A stretch of DNA of 64,000 bases, from contig JAXHMK010000015.1 in the NCBI GenBank assembly GCA_034521495.1, forward strand, positions 62,001 to 126,000, written 5' to 3'. A program made the position numbers and the translations under genes. Below the pieces are notes generated by a model that made no database searches, was not told the DNA's origin, and worked only from the letters and a program-made list of their open reading frames with translations. Every line of letters starts with the position of its first letter. The first letter of the stretch is position 1. Below, piece by piece: positions 35,281 through 43,906 of this stretch. The stretch comes from Balneolaceae bacterium (GTDB taxonomy: Bacteria > Bacteroidota > Rhodothermia > Balneolales > Balneolaceae).

Positions 35281-37018
35281 GTGTCTGTTGCACAACACTG
35301 GGTTGAATTTTTGCTGATTTCCATGATGGGTTGCCATACTTATGAATGTGTCAGGCCCAGGACCGGTTTTCCTGTTAAAAAACTCCACAGGGCATTCTTG
35401 TGAAGGTTACAAGCCCCAAAAAGGTCGAAAACAGACCTCACCATCGAACAGGCCCCGCCCTGTGGTGATTTGCCCGCTTGTTTGAGCCATTTCCTCAAAT
35501 TAAAGGCCGCCGAGGCCATCATCACGTGCTTGGTGGCGGCCGCTTTGCCACGCGCGAAGGTTTTTCTCATGGCATTGTGATGGACAAGAGTGCCAAAAAC
35601 CGGCTCCACAATCCCCTTTCGTTTGGCCAGCATCCATCGGCCTTTATCGGTTTGCAAGCGTGCGTCCATGCGATCATAGAACTCTTTTCCGCTGCTGTGA
35701 TAAAGGGTTTTGTAGGTTTTTTCACCCGACAGGCAGTCCCCACGTAACGGACAATCTGCGCAATCGCCCACACGCGAGGTATAGGCTCGGTTGATGTATT
35801 TCCCGTGGCTTTTTCTCAATCCCTGAAAGGATAGTTCCGCCCCCTGCGAGCAGCGGTAACTATCGCTGAGCGGATCGTAGAGGAAGCCTTCCCGCTCTGC
35901 TTTATATCCTGAAGGATTATTCATGTACGGAATAATCCCGGCGGCTTCACAAACCCGGAGGCTATGATGGGTATTGTATTTGGAATCTGCCAGTACTTCG
36001 CTCAGCTGCAGATCGTAGGGGGCTAAATTCGCAAGACTCTGATTAAGCAGGTCCGGCAGGCTTTCGTGATCATTCAAATCGGCGTAATCGGCCAGGGCTG
36101 CTACAATCACCCCTTGGGCGGCATCCACGCTAATCTGCCCGTGATAATACATCTCGGTGGGCTTGTTGGGCTTACGGGCGATTCGGGCATCCGGGTCGCT
36201 GGTCGAACGGTGAGTTTTATTGGAACGTGTGCGTTTGACGGGGTTGTCCGGGGCTGGAATATCTACTGGGGTTAAGCAGCCGGAGGGCGAGGGCTGTTCC
36301 GTCCTCTTTTGTGAGGGAATATCTGTGGCCTCCTCTTGGTCAGAATTCTCTTCGACCACCTGCCGGCAATATTCGCTGGCGTCACTCATAATCACATCCC
36401 GGCTCATCGAGTCCACACTGGCATTGGCTTTGATCAGGGCGCTGTCGACCGCCTGACGTTTGCCGCTCACCATACCGGCATCCACACATAAGCCCAGCAC
36501 CTGGCCAAATACATCCAAAAAAAGCGACTCCCCAAACAAGGCCCGGGTTCGCGAGAGGGTACTATGGACCGGCAGAGCCTCGTCAATGTCATAGCCTAAA
36601 AACCACCGGCACCCCAGCGAATCCGAGCAGAACCGGCACAGCGCACGGTCTCCGGCGATGTTATTGAGATAGCCGATCAGACACATCTTGAAAAAGACAA
36701 CCGGATCAATGCTCTGCTGGCCGTCTTTGCCGTAATAGGTCCGGGTGCGCCTGTATAAAAACCGCAGATTCAGAGCTTGATCGATTCGGCGGTACATATG
36801 ATCGGCCGGAACGGCATCTTCCAGAGAAAACTGGTAAAAGAGTTTAGAGGTACGTTGTTTTTTTCCTTGCATGGATTAAGATATGAAAAAGGGTAAACTA
36901 AATCTATCTATATTACTGTTATTATTTAAGATATGATTATTTTTTCCGCTCTGTAAATCATGCATAAAAAATAAAAACTCAACACAATTAATTCAGATCT
37001 GCGTTGTGCAACAGACAC
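35281..37018 (-). mobile_element. IS1182-family insertion sequence
   Basis: 1738 bp, bounded by perfect 16-bp inverted repeats GTGTCTGTTGCACAAC / GTTGTGCAACAGACAC. A 4-bp target duplication ATTA flanks it (35277-35280 and 37019-37022). It carries one transposase gene on the minus strand. The base composition is visibly more GC-rich than the host genes, which fits recent arrival. Confidence 0.9.
35340..36872 (-). CDS. IS1182-family transposase
   Basis: 510 aa DDE transposase. The N-terminal helical domain (LFYQFSLEDAVPADHMYRRI, QSIDPVVFFKMCLIGYLNNI) matches the DUF772 module of IS1182. RQAVDSALIKANASVDSM carries the first Asp, DSKYNTHHSL the second, and a C-terminal Cys cluster (CADCPLRGDC) precedes KGIVEPVFGTLVHHNAMRK with the Glu. 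The frame is full length with no obvious lesion, so the element may be active. Start ATG at 36872. Confidence 0.93.
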   Translation of the reverse strand: MQGKKQRTSKLFYQFSLEDAVPADHMYRRIDQALNLRFLYRRTRTYYGKDGQQSIDPVVFFKMCLIGYLNNIAGDRALCRFCSDSLGCRWFLGYDIDEALPVHSTLSRTRALFGESLFLDVFGQVLGLCVDAGMVSGKRQAVDSALIKANASVDSMSRDVIMSDASEYCRQVVEENSDQEEATDIPSQKRTEQPSPSGCLTPVDIPAPDNPVKRTRSNKTHRSTSDPDARIARKPNKPTEMYYHGQISVDAAQGVIVAALADYADLNDHESLPDLLNQSLANLAPYDLQLSEVLADSKYNTHHSLRVCEAAGIIPYMNNPSGYKAEREGFLYDPLSDSYRCSQGAELSFQGLRKSHGKYINRAYTSRVGDCADCPLRGDCLSGEKTYKTLYHSSGKEFYDRMDARLQTDKGRWMLAKRKGIVEPVFGTLVHHNAMRKTFARGKAAATKHVMMASAAFNLRKWLKQAGKSPQGGACSMVRSVFDLFGACNLHKNALWSFLTGKPVLGLTHS

Positions 37019-37537
37019 ATTAATCGGGCCTACACCTCCAATCTGGGTCATTATCCATCCAAGCAAACCACCTACAACGAGTCCGCCGGGGTAAAAGCTG
37101 TGAAAGAGATTCAGTTTCGTTGTTTTGTTGTCCGGGTAGAGAGCGGCTGTGAGCGGATTCCCTGCTACCTCAATCATACCGTTACCAACACCCATTCCAA
37201 TAGCTCCCAGGAAAAGAATCCAGAAAGCGGAGGGGTCACCGGCAAAAAGGTATCCAATGAGAAACAGAGTTACACCTGAGATGTGCCCAACAAATGCGCC
37301 GATCGTGGCTTTTTTGAGTCCAATCTTTTCCAGGAAAGGCCCAATAACGAGCAAAGAGATAGCCATACCCCAAAGTGCGGCACCTCCTATATAGCCCACA
37401 TCGGCATTGGTGAGAATAAATTCATTTTTTAACTGACCAAGAATATTACTTACCAGGATAAAAGAGAATGCTGTAGGCAGTAGTGCCAGACAGATCCCGG
37501 CAAATAGCTTTTTCCGTTCTAAATCTTCTTTATTCAT
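37019..37537 (-). pseudogene. MFS transporter 5' fragment, IS-proximal copy
   Basis: The N-terminal ~173 residues (MNKEDLERKKLFAGICLALL ... GWIMTQIGGVGPINV) of the transporter whose remainder is at 34230-35280. It covers the first five or so helices. The frame runs on into the IS and ends at 36926 with IS-derived residues. It is the 5' part of the interrupted gene, and its upstream region (37538-37814) is also part of the tandem duplication. Confidence 0.87.
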
Positions 37538-37774
37538 GTTTTAATAGCCCCCATATTGGTTCATGTTTGTTATTCATCAATGGTAATTGTGGATTAAAAA
37601 TGAAGTTGGTTTGAAACTTCATATCATCGTCGAACAAGTGCAATCTGTACTTTTTAGAACTATACAAGCAACAGCAGAACTTTTTTCATTTGGGTGATTG
37701 TGTGGTTGACATCGACCCGTAATATGTATTTGAAACAAGAGCACTACTTCAAATAGCATGTTTGAAAGTATTTA

Positions 37775-38335
37775 TCACCCAATTCGCCCATTAATCTGCA
37801 TATTTAAATTGAATACATTAATCGGGCCTACACCTCCAATCTGGGTCATTATCCATCCAAGCAAACCACCTACAACGAGTCCGCCGGGGTAAAAGCTGTG
37901 AAAGAGATTCAGTTTCGTTGTTTTGTTATCCGGGTAGAGAGCGGCTGTGAGCGGATTCCCTGCTACCTCAATCATACCGTTACCAACACCCATTCCAATA
38001 GCTCCCAGGAAAAGAATCCAGAAAGCGGAGGGGTCACCGGCAAAAAGGTATCCAATGAGAAACAGAGTTACACCTGAGATGTGCCCAACAAATGCGCCGA
38101 TCGTGGCTTTTTTGAGTCCAATCTTTTCCAGGAAAGGTCCAATAACGAGCAAAGAGATAGCCATACCCCAAAGTGCGGCACCACCTATATAGCCCACATC
38201 GGCATTGGTGAGAATAAATTCATTTTTTAACTGACCAAGAATATTACTTACCAGGATAAAAGAGAATGCTGTAGGCAGTAGTGCCAGACAAATCCCGGCA
38301 AATAGTTTTTTCCGTTCTAAATCTTCTTTATTCAT
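37775..38335 (-). pseudogene. MFS transporter 5' fragment, second copy
   Basis: The same N-terminal sequence as at 37019-37537, ending ...GPINV and then 13 junk residues (FNLNMQINGRIG) where it runs into the upstream region of the other unit. A truncated product of a tandem duplication; it cannot encode a working transporter. It retains the native start and upstream region, so it may still be transcribed. Confidence 0.87.
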
Positions 38336-38694
38336 GTTTTAATAGCCCCCATATTGGTTCATGTTTGTTATTCATCAATGGTAATTGTGGATTAAAAATG
38401 AAGTTGGTTTGAAACTTCATATCATCATCGAACAAGTTCAATCTGTACTTTTTAGAATTGCACGAGCAACAGCAGAACTTTTTATTTGGGTGATTGTGTG
38501 GTTGACATCGACCCGTAATATGTATTTGAAACAAGAGCACTACTTCAAATAGCATATTCGAAGGTATTTATCACCCAATTCGCCCATTAATCTGCATATT
38601 TAAATTGAATCGTGCAAATGGATTTGTTTTTTGGAATTGAGCTGATAAATTGAAAATTGCATAATTGTTTAAGAACAAGGAAAGAAGATTAAGT

Positions 38695-39720
38695 ATGCTT
38701 ATTACAACAAACGACTATTTCCAAGGAAAAGAAATTGAAGCTTATTTAGGACAGGTTAATGAACAAATTGTTATTGGAGCCAACATATTCAGAGATGTTT
38801 TTGCGTCATTTAGGGATGTTTTTGGCGGACAAACCAAAGGGTACAAAAAAGAACTGGATAAGCTGAAACAAGCAGCAATAAATGGTCTTGAGCAAGAAGC
38901 CAAAAAATTACAGGCTAATGGGGTGATTGGCTTTAATATGGATCTTGATGAAATCTCAGGCGGTAGTAAATCAATGTTTATGCTAAATGTATATGGTACT
39001 GCTGTGAAATTTGCAGATGATGAAAAGGATAAAGAAAGCAGCCAAATAGAGGGAGCCATAACGTCTGAAAAGCTTGAGTATGAAGTAACAAGAAAGGAAC
39101 TCAAAGAAAAAATAGAAGATGGATCAAAACCTTTTAGTCAGATAGGAATTAATGAACTTACAGAATTTAAGATTTATGGAGTATTAAATGAGGGAATTGA
39201 GGAATTAGGTAATGCATATGCAGACGATGAAGATCTGACCAAATACATTGAAATCGTACCTCAGAAAGAAATTGAGGAATTATTATTTCAAAAAATTCAA
39301 ATGATAACAAGTAGATACTGGAACATCATTCTAACTGCATTGGAAAATAGAAATTGGTTTAATAGTAAACTAATTTTAAAATTGTTACAAGATGATGATC
39401 CAATCAGAAGATTCAGGGGTTTACAGCTATGTGAAGTTGAAAAAGATTTTTATAAAAAAGATGACATTCAAAATTTGTCCAATATCTCTGATTTCGTAAA
39501 ATCTGTAATGAATTCTCAAATTAAGACGGTCGTTGAAGAGGGTACATTTAAAAAACATGAGAAGTGGATATGCCCAAGGTGTCTAAGAAAATTAAGCATG
39601 GATATGGACCAATGTAATTGTGGTTCAAAAAATAGATATGGCTTAACTGATTATTCACCAAAAGAATTAATTGATACACTTTCAAAAAGGGCAGAAGTTC
39701 TAAAAGAGCATTTTGCTTAG
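38695..39720 (+). CDS. YbjQ/UPF0145-domain protein with C-terminal zinc ribbon
   Basis: 341 aa from ATG 38695 (an upstream in-frame TTG at 38665 adds ten residues). Residues 1-105 match the YbjQ fold: TTNDYFQGKEIEAYLGQV, GANIFRDVFASFRDVFGG, and ...LQANGVIGFNMDLDEI. A helical middle follows, then CPRCLRKL ... QCNCGS, a four-Cys zinc ribbon near residue 293. The YbjQ family forms pentameric rings of unknown role. The extension is unusual, since YbjQ alone is ~105 aa. Convergent with the GIY-YIG gene, 27 bp apart. Confidence 0.82.
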   Translation: MLITTNDYFQGKEIEAYLGQVNEQIVIGANIFRDVFASFRDVFGGQTKGYKKELDKLKQAAINGLEQEAKKLQANGVIGFNMDLDEISGGSKSMFMLNVYGTAVKFADDEKDKESSQIEGAITSEKLEYEVTRKELKEKIEDGSKPFSQIGINELTEFKIYGVLNEGIEELGNAYADDEDLTKYIEIVPQKEIEELLFQKIQMITSRYWNIILTALENRNWFNSKLILKLLQDDDPIRRFRGLQLCEVEKDFYKKDDIQNLSNISDFVKSVMNSQIKTVVEEGTFKKHEKWICPRCLRKLSMDMDQCNCGSKNRYGLTDYSPKELIDTLSKRAEVLKEHFA

Positions 39721-39747
39721 CTACATTCTCAATAGGAATCTTATTTT

Positions 39748-41316
39748 TTATTTGAGTGTCTTTTTAATTTCTTCGATATCCTTGGCATCTAATTCAAACC
39801 ATTCTCCTCTCAATCTTTTGGTAGAGAATGTGTTATGTAAAGCCGTTTCAATGCTTTCTGCAATGGTTCTGCTTGGATACTCCTTTGAGCTGAGTAATTC
39901 AATTGTAGGTTTTTCACTTTGTAAGGTTTTCTCTCTGTATTCTGGCTGATTGGATATGCCAATCTTAAAAAAATCATTCGCCGTATCTTTCATTAAATAC
40001 ACGTGACAAGGTTCTTCAGGTGAACTTTCTTTATTTATATCACCCACATAAAGTGGTTTATAATCATCTACAATATTTTCTACTTGCTTCAAATGATCTG
40101 CAAAGAGATTACGGATTACAAATTGGCGATACTCCTTATACATATCCCATTCACTAATAAAGTCGGTAATATTGATATCTACTTTAAAGTTATTTGATTT
40201 TTCATGAACTCTTATTCTTTCAACTTCATGTTGACTTAATCTTTTTAATTCCTCTTGGGTAATAGGGACATCGACACCTTTAAGAACCCGTTGTTCAATT
40301 GTGTAAAATTTTTCAGGCAAATTAAACTCCACAACTTCACCATTAGATAGAAGGAAAAATATGGAGTCATCAGCTCTAAGTTTCATCTCTTTAATATTAA
40401 ATTCGAACGTGATGAAATCCAATCCGTTTATATTTTTGAGCTTAAAATAGAGCCAATCGTTAAGCGTGATAAACGGTCTTGGTTCAAATCCTTTTCCAAT
40501 TTGTTCTTCCATTAACTGAAGATACTCGTTGGATGGAGTACCAATGGAGTCCCACTCTAGAATTTTTTTGTTTGTGAATGGATCTTGATGAGTTGAAAAG
40601 TGATTATAAAAACGATGATATAACAGATCTTTTTTCGTATTGAAATAATTGATACATATTGCATAGGACCTGTATTTATCTAATTTATCTAAAATCTCGA
40701 AATATCCTCTTGTATGAGCTTTAAGTTCATGAAGTTTAAATTTGCTAAAGCTAGAACTAAGTGAATCGGGTTCTTCTTTTAAAGTTGAATTTAAATCTAA
40801 TTCAACATTTAGATTCAATAATTTTTTCCCTTTTTCAGTATGATTTAATGGGCTTGAAAGGAGTTCTTCGGAGATATGCCATATGAATCTATCTTCTTGA
40901 ATTTCACTGTGATGCTCCTTAAGCCAATTTACTGTCGCTTCCTTATATGCTTGTCGTAAATTCTCTCTTTTCTCAATTCGGGTATCAATGATGACCCAGT
41001 TTATGGTGCAAAAATCATACTTCTTGGTATACAGCAGATAATTTTCTGTTTCTTCAAGTGTACCATCACCTTTTTTTGATTTTCCATGAAGTGAGTTTGC
41101 CAACTCTAAGACTTCTTTATTAACTGGAGCTTCGACGTTTAAATCTGAATCTGGGAAAATTGCAATATCTGAGTCTTCTTTATTTTCAGAATTTGTGTCT
41201 TCAATCTCTTCTGAGAGCTTATTTATATCTCTGTCCTGTGTTTCCCTATCCCGCGTACTTTCATTTTTTTCCGTTTTGTTTTCACCAATGAATATTTTTT
41301 TTAAAATTCTAAACAT
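39748..41316 (-). CDS. Large protein with C-terminal GIY-YIG (T5orf172-type) nuclease domain
   Basis: 522 aa. The last ~88 residues carry a T5orf172/Mug113-type GIY-YIG domain: CHVYLMKDTANDFFKIGISN, then TIAESIETALHNTF and KRLRGEWFELDAKDIE. The N-terminal ~430 residues are unrecognised; residues ~1-55 are charged and low-complexity (KTEKNESTRDRETQDRDINK). No signal peptide. The position in the accessory zone, low GC and absence of partners would fit a defence or mobile-element nuclease, but function is not shown. Confidence 0.75.
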   Translation of the reverse strand: MFRILKKIFIGENKTEKNESTRDRETQDRDINKLSEEIEDTNSENKEDSDIAIFPDSDLNVEAPVNKEVLELANSLHGKSKKGDGTLEETENYLLYTKKYDFCTINWVIIDTRIEKRENLRQAYKEATVNWLKEHHSEIQEDRFIWHISEELLSSPLNHTEKGKKLLNLNVELDLNSTLKEEPDSLSSSFSKFKLHELKAHTRGYFEILDKLDKYRSYAICINYFNTKKDLLYHRFYNHFSTHQDPFTNKKILEWDSIGTPSNEYLQLMEEQIGKGFEPRPFITLNDWLYFKLKNINGLDFITFEFNIKEMKLRADDSIFFLLSNGEVVEFNLPEKFYTIEQRVLKGVDVPITQEELKRLSQHEVERIRVHEKSNNFKVDINITDFISEWDMYKEYRQFVIRNLFADHLKQVENIVDDYKPLYVGDINKESSPEEPCHVYLMKDTANDFFKIGISNQPEYREKTLQSEKPTIELLSSKEYPSRTIAESIETALHNTFSTKRLRGEWFELDAKDIEEIKKTLK

Positions 41317-41525
41317 ATCGTGTAACGTGTTTACCGGTTAAGATTGTAAACCTTAATGCAAAAGACTCAATTTTAATGAAATATTTTAGCTTATGTCATC
41401 TCCTATTCAGGTAAAGCATCTAAATTTTTCCCATTCGAGAGGAGGATGATCAATCGAAAAAACATGTTTCACAATATAAACGGATATAGCTTCGTGAATT
41501 CAACCTGTACATGCGTTATTTATAA

Positions 41526-41971
41526 TCAGCGTTCATCCCCGGTATAGCTGCTATCATATTTATCGGCTTTGGTTACTTCATCAAAAAGTTTATCCATAGT
41601 TTCACGCTGTTCAGAATCTCTTTCATCAGCATAATTTTTTAAGTCTCGAAAATAGACTCTACGATGGCTGCTAACTTTGTAAAACGGTATTTCTCCATCT
41701 TCAAGAAGGTTAACCAAGTGTTGGCGGGATACTCCTAAAAAGTTTGCCACTGCCTGAGTTGTAAATGTTTCATCTTCAGGCATCTTTACAACAGCATGCC
41801 CCTGTTTTACCTGTTCAATGTCATGAACCAACATTTTGTAAAGTGCTTCCGGGATCTCTATGCTATTCCCATCTACATCCGTGAGCTTCGGTTTCTTTTG
41901 CTCCGAATAATGGTTTGCATAGCCTCCATCTCAGAGTTGTTAAATAAAGATGAATCGATTCTGTGTTCCAT
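41526..41971 (-). pseudogene. Excisionase-type HTH protein (antitoxin-like), probable 5' frameshift
   Basis: The intact-looking part (41526-41834, 102 aa) has a MerR/Xis-like HTH, TTQAVANFLGVSRQHLVNLL followed by EDGEIPFYKVSSHRRVYF. It resembles the antitoxin family usually next to PIN-domain toxins. The same frame continues upstream with family-like VDGNSIEIPEALYKML but has no start codon. An ATG at 41971 opens in another frame (MEHRIDSSLFNNSE...) and would join with one extra base near 41907. No PIN toxin lies beside it, so it is an orphan, probably broken, antitoxin. Confidence 0.65.
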
Positions 41972-42097
41972 AGCTTTACTTTTGATTTATCAACAGTATT
42001 ACAGCAATTAAATGCTATAAACACTAATAAAGTTTACAAATTACCAACCTGTTCATCCTCATCAAGCCTTTATCATTAAAAACTATTCTGGAATCCA

Positions 42098-42775
42098 CTA
42101 TCCATCGGAAAAATCTAAAATCCTCCGAATAATTTCATCAACATTGGCTCTGTCCACTCCGCTTAAATGGCTCAGAATGATTTCTCTCCCGTTTTTATGT
42201 TCAATCAGTTCGCGAAAAGATTCATTGAGATATTCTAAAACTTTGTTGGTGGAATTGTCCATTTTTTCCAAAGCATTAAAGTTGATTATCGTAATGATGT
42301 CTTCCATATCCTTACTGGTTCGCCAGTCATTTTTTCCACGATTTTTAACCGCTTCCCATTTTGCTGCGAGGTAGTAGGGAAGTGTAAAGCGTGGGATGCT
42401 TGTTCCAAAATCCAGATAGATCCATTCTTTGTTGTCCAGCCCCTCTTCATACCATTGGTTGGTAAAACCCAGAATTTCTGGTTTGGTTGGCATTACATCC
42501 AGCAACAGTTCTCCATCAGTATATCTGCAAATGACATTACTTTCTTTGTCAGGATAAAATCCAATAGTTGCAAGTCTATCATTCAAAGCTTCCAGTTTAC
42601 CGTAGTGGCTAAGCCGAATAACCATATCAAGATCGTAAGTAATTCGAGTTTGGCCTTTAAAATTCTTCGGTAAGTATGTATGGAGAATTGCCCCACCAAC
42701 AAATGCTGCATTATCTAAGAAATTTTCTAACTTTTTTGCAGCTTTTATTAAGTGTTTCTTCGTTACAGGATTCAT
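42098..42775 (-). CDS. Nucleotidyltransferase (AbiEii/NTase-like)
   Basis: 225 aa. The core of a polymerase-beta-type nucleotidyltransferase is seen in AAFVGGAILHTYL followed by RITYDLDMVI (GG...D.D motif) and LLLDVMPT as the third acidic position. LPYYLAAKWEAVKNRGKNDW and KDMEDIITII match the downstream region of AbiEii/DUF1814-like proteins. Overlaps the upstream winged-helix gene by 4 bp. This order (regulator first, NTase second) is that of AbiE-type toxin-antitoxin and abortive-infection systems; the target is unknown. Confidence 0.75.
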   Translation of the reverse strand: MNPVTKKHLIKAAKKLENFLDNAAFVGGAILHTYLPKNFKGQTRITYDLDMVIRLSHYGKLEALNDRLATIGFYPDKESNVICRYTDGELLLDVMPTKPEILGFTNQWYEEGLDNKEWIYLDFGTSIPRFTLPYYLAAKWEAVKNRGKNDWRTSKDMEDIITIINFNALEKMDNSTNKVLEYLNESFRELIEHKNGREIILSHLSGVDRANVDEIIRRILDFSDG

Positions 42776-43290
42776 ACATCAAGTTGAGATTCCAATAATT
42801 GTATAGCTACATCCATTTCCCGCCTGCCCTGATTCATCCGAATCACATCAAGAATACTCACAAATTGATAGAGTTCCTGCCATTCAAGGCATGCTTTTGG
42901 GAGCTTTGGATATAATGGCGGAATTGTTATCCCACTGGTTTCACCTTCAGGATGTGCCCAGACAACATCAATTGAGGAACTTATTTGTTCCTTAAAAGAG
43001 GATACAGAAATGGCAGCGGGTATACCACGATCAACAGTACCGGGAAGTGCCGGGAATACATATTTCAAACCAAACTGAATAAAATCCCTGACGTTCATGC
43101 GTTGAACGTGTCTTTTCTCAGGGCCAATTAGGTTCACCTGCATTGACCGGTGCAAAGACTCGCTGATTTCAGACTGGCTCAATTGCAATTTGTGAGCCAG
43201 ATCCTTCATATACCAGTCGTCATTATTTTGTAGCAGTACCGCACTAAGTACAACAATATCGTGCGGTCGCATTCCTGTATGTTCTTTCAT
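42772..43290 (-). CDS. Winged-helix protein, partner of the NTase
   Basis: 172 aa. An N-terminal winged helix (DIVVLSAVLLQNNDDWYMKD, LAHKLQLSQSEISESLHRSM) of MarR/GntR-like character is followed by an unrecognised C-terminal domain (KYVFPALPGTVDRGIPAAIS...). Starts at ATG 43290. Its stop overlaps the NTase start by 4 bp, so it is translationally coupled. It probably represses its own operon and may neutralise the NTase. It does not clearly match AbiEi, so I treat this as an AbiE-like variant. Confidence 0.65.
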   Translation of the reverse strand: MKEHTGMRPHDIVVLSAVLLQNNDDWYMKDLAHKLQLSQSEISESLHRSMQVNLIGPEKRHVQRMNVRDFIQFGLKYVFPALPGTVDRGIPAAISVSSFKEQISSSIDVVWAHPEGETSGITIPPLYPKLPKACLEWQELYQFVSILDVIRMNQGRREMDVAIQLLESQLDV

Positions 43291-43401
43291 TTTTGATTTA
43301 AAAATAGAATTTAATTCGTAATTTGCAAATCGCGAATTGAGATATAAGAATCCAAAACTATAAACCTTCTCGATGAACTGAGTATTAATTTTCTGTCTTA
43401 T

Positions 43402-43656
43402 TTATACAGAACTTTTGAAAAGCCAATTTAAAGCCCGCGAAGGATTTTTCATACGTTTCAATTTATGTTCGGTTTGAGAGGCTTCAGATTTGGAATTACA
43501 TTTCACAAATCCTTTTAAAATCCACGGACCTTTGCCTCGGGTATATTTATTTTGAGTGGTGTTGTGACTTTTCAGTCTCTGCTTTAAATCTGAAGTATGC
43601 CCGTAGTAGTGACGGTTGGATGAGGTAGATTGGATCATGTAAGCGAAGTAACTCAT
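43402..43656 (-). CDS. Small GIY-YIG endonuclease-domain protein
   Basis: 84 aa from ATG 43656: MSYFAYMIQSTSSNRHYYGH has the Y...YYG core of a GIY-YIG domain, followed by DLKQRLKSHN and the Glu in SEASQTEHKLKR. Similar to UvrC-N/YhbQ-like single-domain proteins common in Bacteroidota. A longer frame upstream runs through the terminator and tRNA and is not real. DNA repair or mobile DNA role is not decided. Confidence 0.8.
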   Translation of the reverse strand: MSYFAYMIQSTSSNRHYYGHTSDLKQRLKSHNTTQNKYTRGKGPWILKGFVKCNSKSEASQTEHKLKRMKNPSRALNWLFKSSV

Positions 43657-43674
43657 AATGACTCTCGATAGACA

Positions 43675-43711
43675 GAATAAAAAAGGGACACCTGTTTTAA
43701 GTGTCCCTTTT
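43675..43711 (-). terminator. Intrinsic terminator after tRNA-Pro
   Basis: A perfect 11-bp stem AAAAGGGACAC / GTGTCCCTTTT (43681-43691, 43701-43711) with T-runs on both sides. It ends tRNA-Pro transcription on the minus strand and could act in both directions. Confidence 0.88.
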
Positions 43712-43718
43712 ATGTTTG

Positions 43719-43792
43719 TCGGGACGACAGGATTTGAACCTGCGACCCCTCGACCCCCAGCCGAGTGCTCTACCGGACTGAGCCACGTCCCG
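43719..43792 (-). tRNA. tRNA-Pro (anticodon GGG)
   Basis: On the minus strand the 7-bp acceptor CGGGACG / CGTCCCG closes a full cloverleaf: D-arm GGCTCAGTCCGGTAGAGCA, anticodon loop CTGGGGG (GGG, reads CCC/CCT), T-arm GCAGGTTCAAATCCTGT, discriminator A. 74 nt, CCA not encoded. The terminator is just downstream. Confidence 0.93.
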
Positions 43793-43833
43793 ATCAAAAA
43801 AATAATTAAGTGTCAATACATCAAAATGATTAC

Positions 43834-43906
43834 TCATCGGGATTTGAACCTTGCGATCCTCCCGACAAGCCTGTCGGGATGCTCTACCGGACTGAGCCAC
43901 GTCCCG
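43834..43906 (-). pseudogene. Decayed tRNA-Pro copy with palindromic anticodon arm
   Basis: The 5' 27 nt are identical to the adjacent tRNA-Pro (CGGGACGTGGCTCAG...GAGCA). Where the anticodon arm should be there is TCCCGACA GGCT TGTCGGGA, a strong hairpin with a 4-nt loop and no anticodon. The T-arm is slipped (GCAAGGTTCAAATCC) and the 3' acceptor strand no longer pairs (CGATGAG). Not a functional tRNA. Confidence 0.8.

Larger units (their letters stand above)
37019..38610. repeat. Tandem direct duplication (~796-bp unit, two copies)
   Basis: Units 37019-37814 and about 37817-38610 are near identical (scattered substitutions and small gaps in the non-coding part). Each holds the transporter 5' fragment plus ~275 bp upstream. 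The inner boundary of both units is the same sequence, ATTAATCGGGCC, which is exactly the IS target site. Confidence 0.9.
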
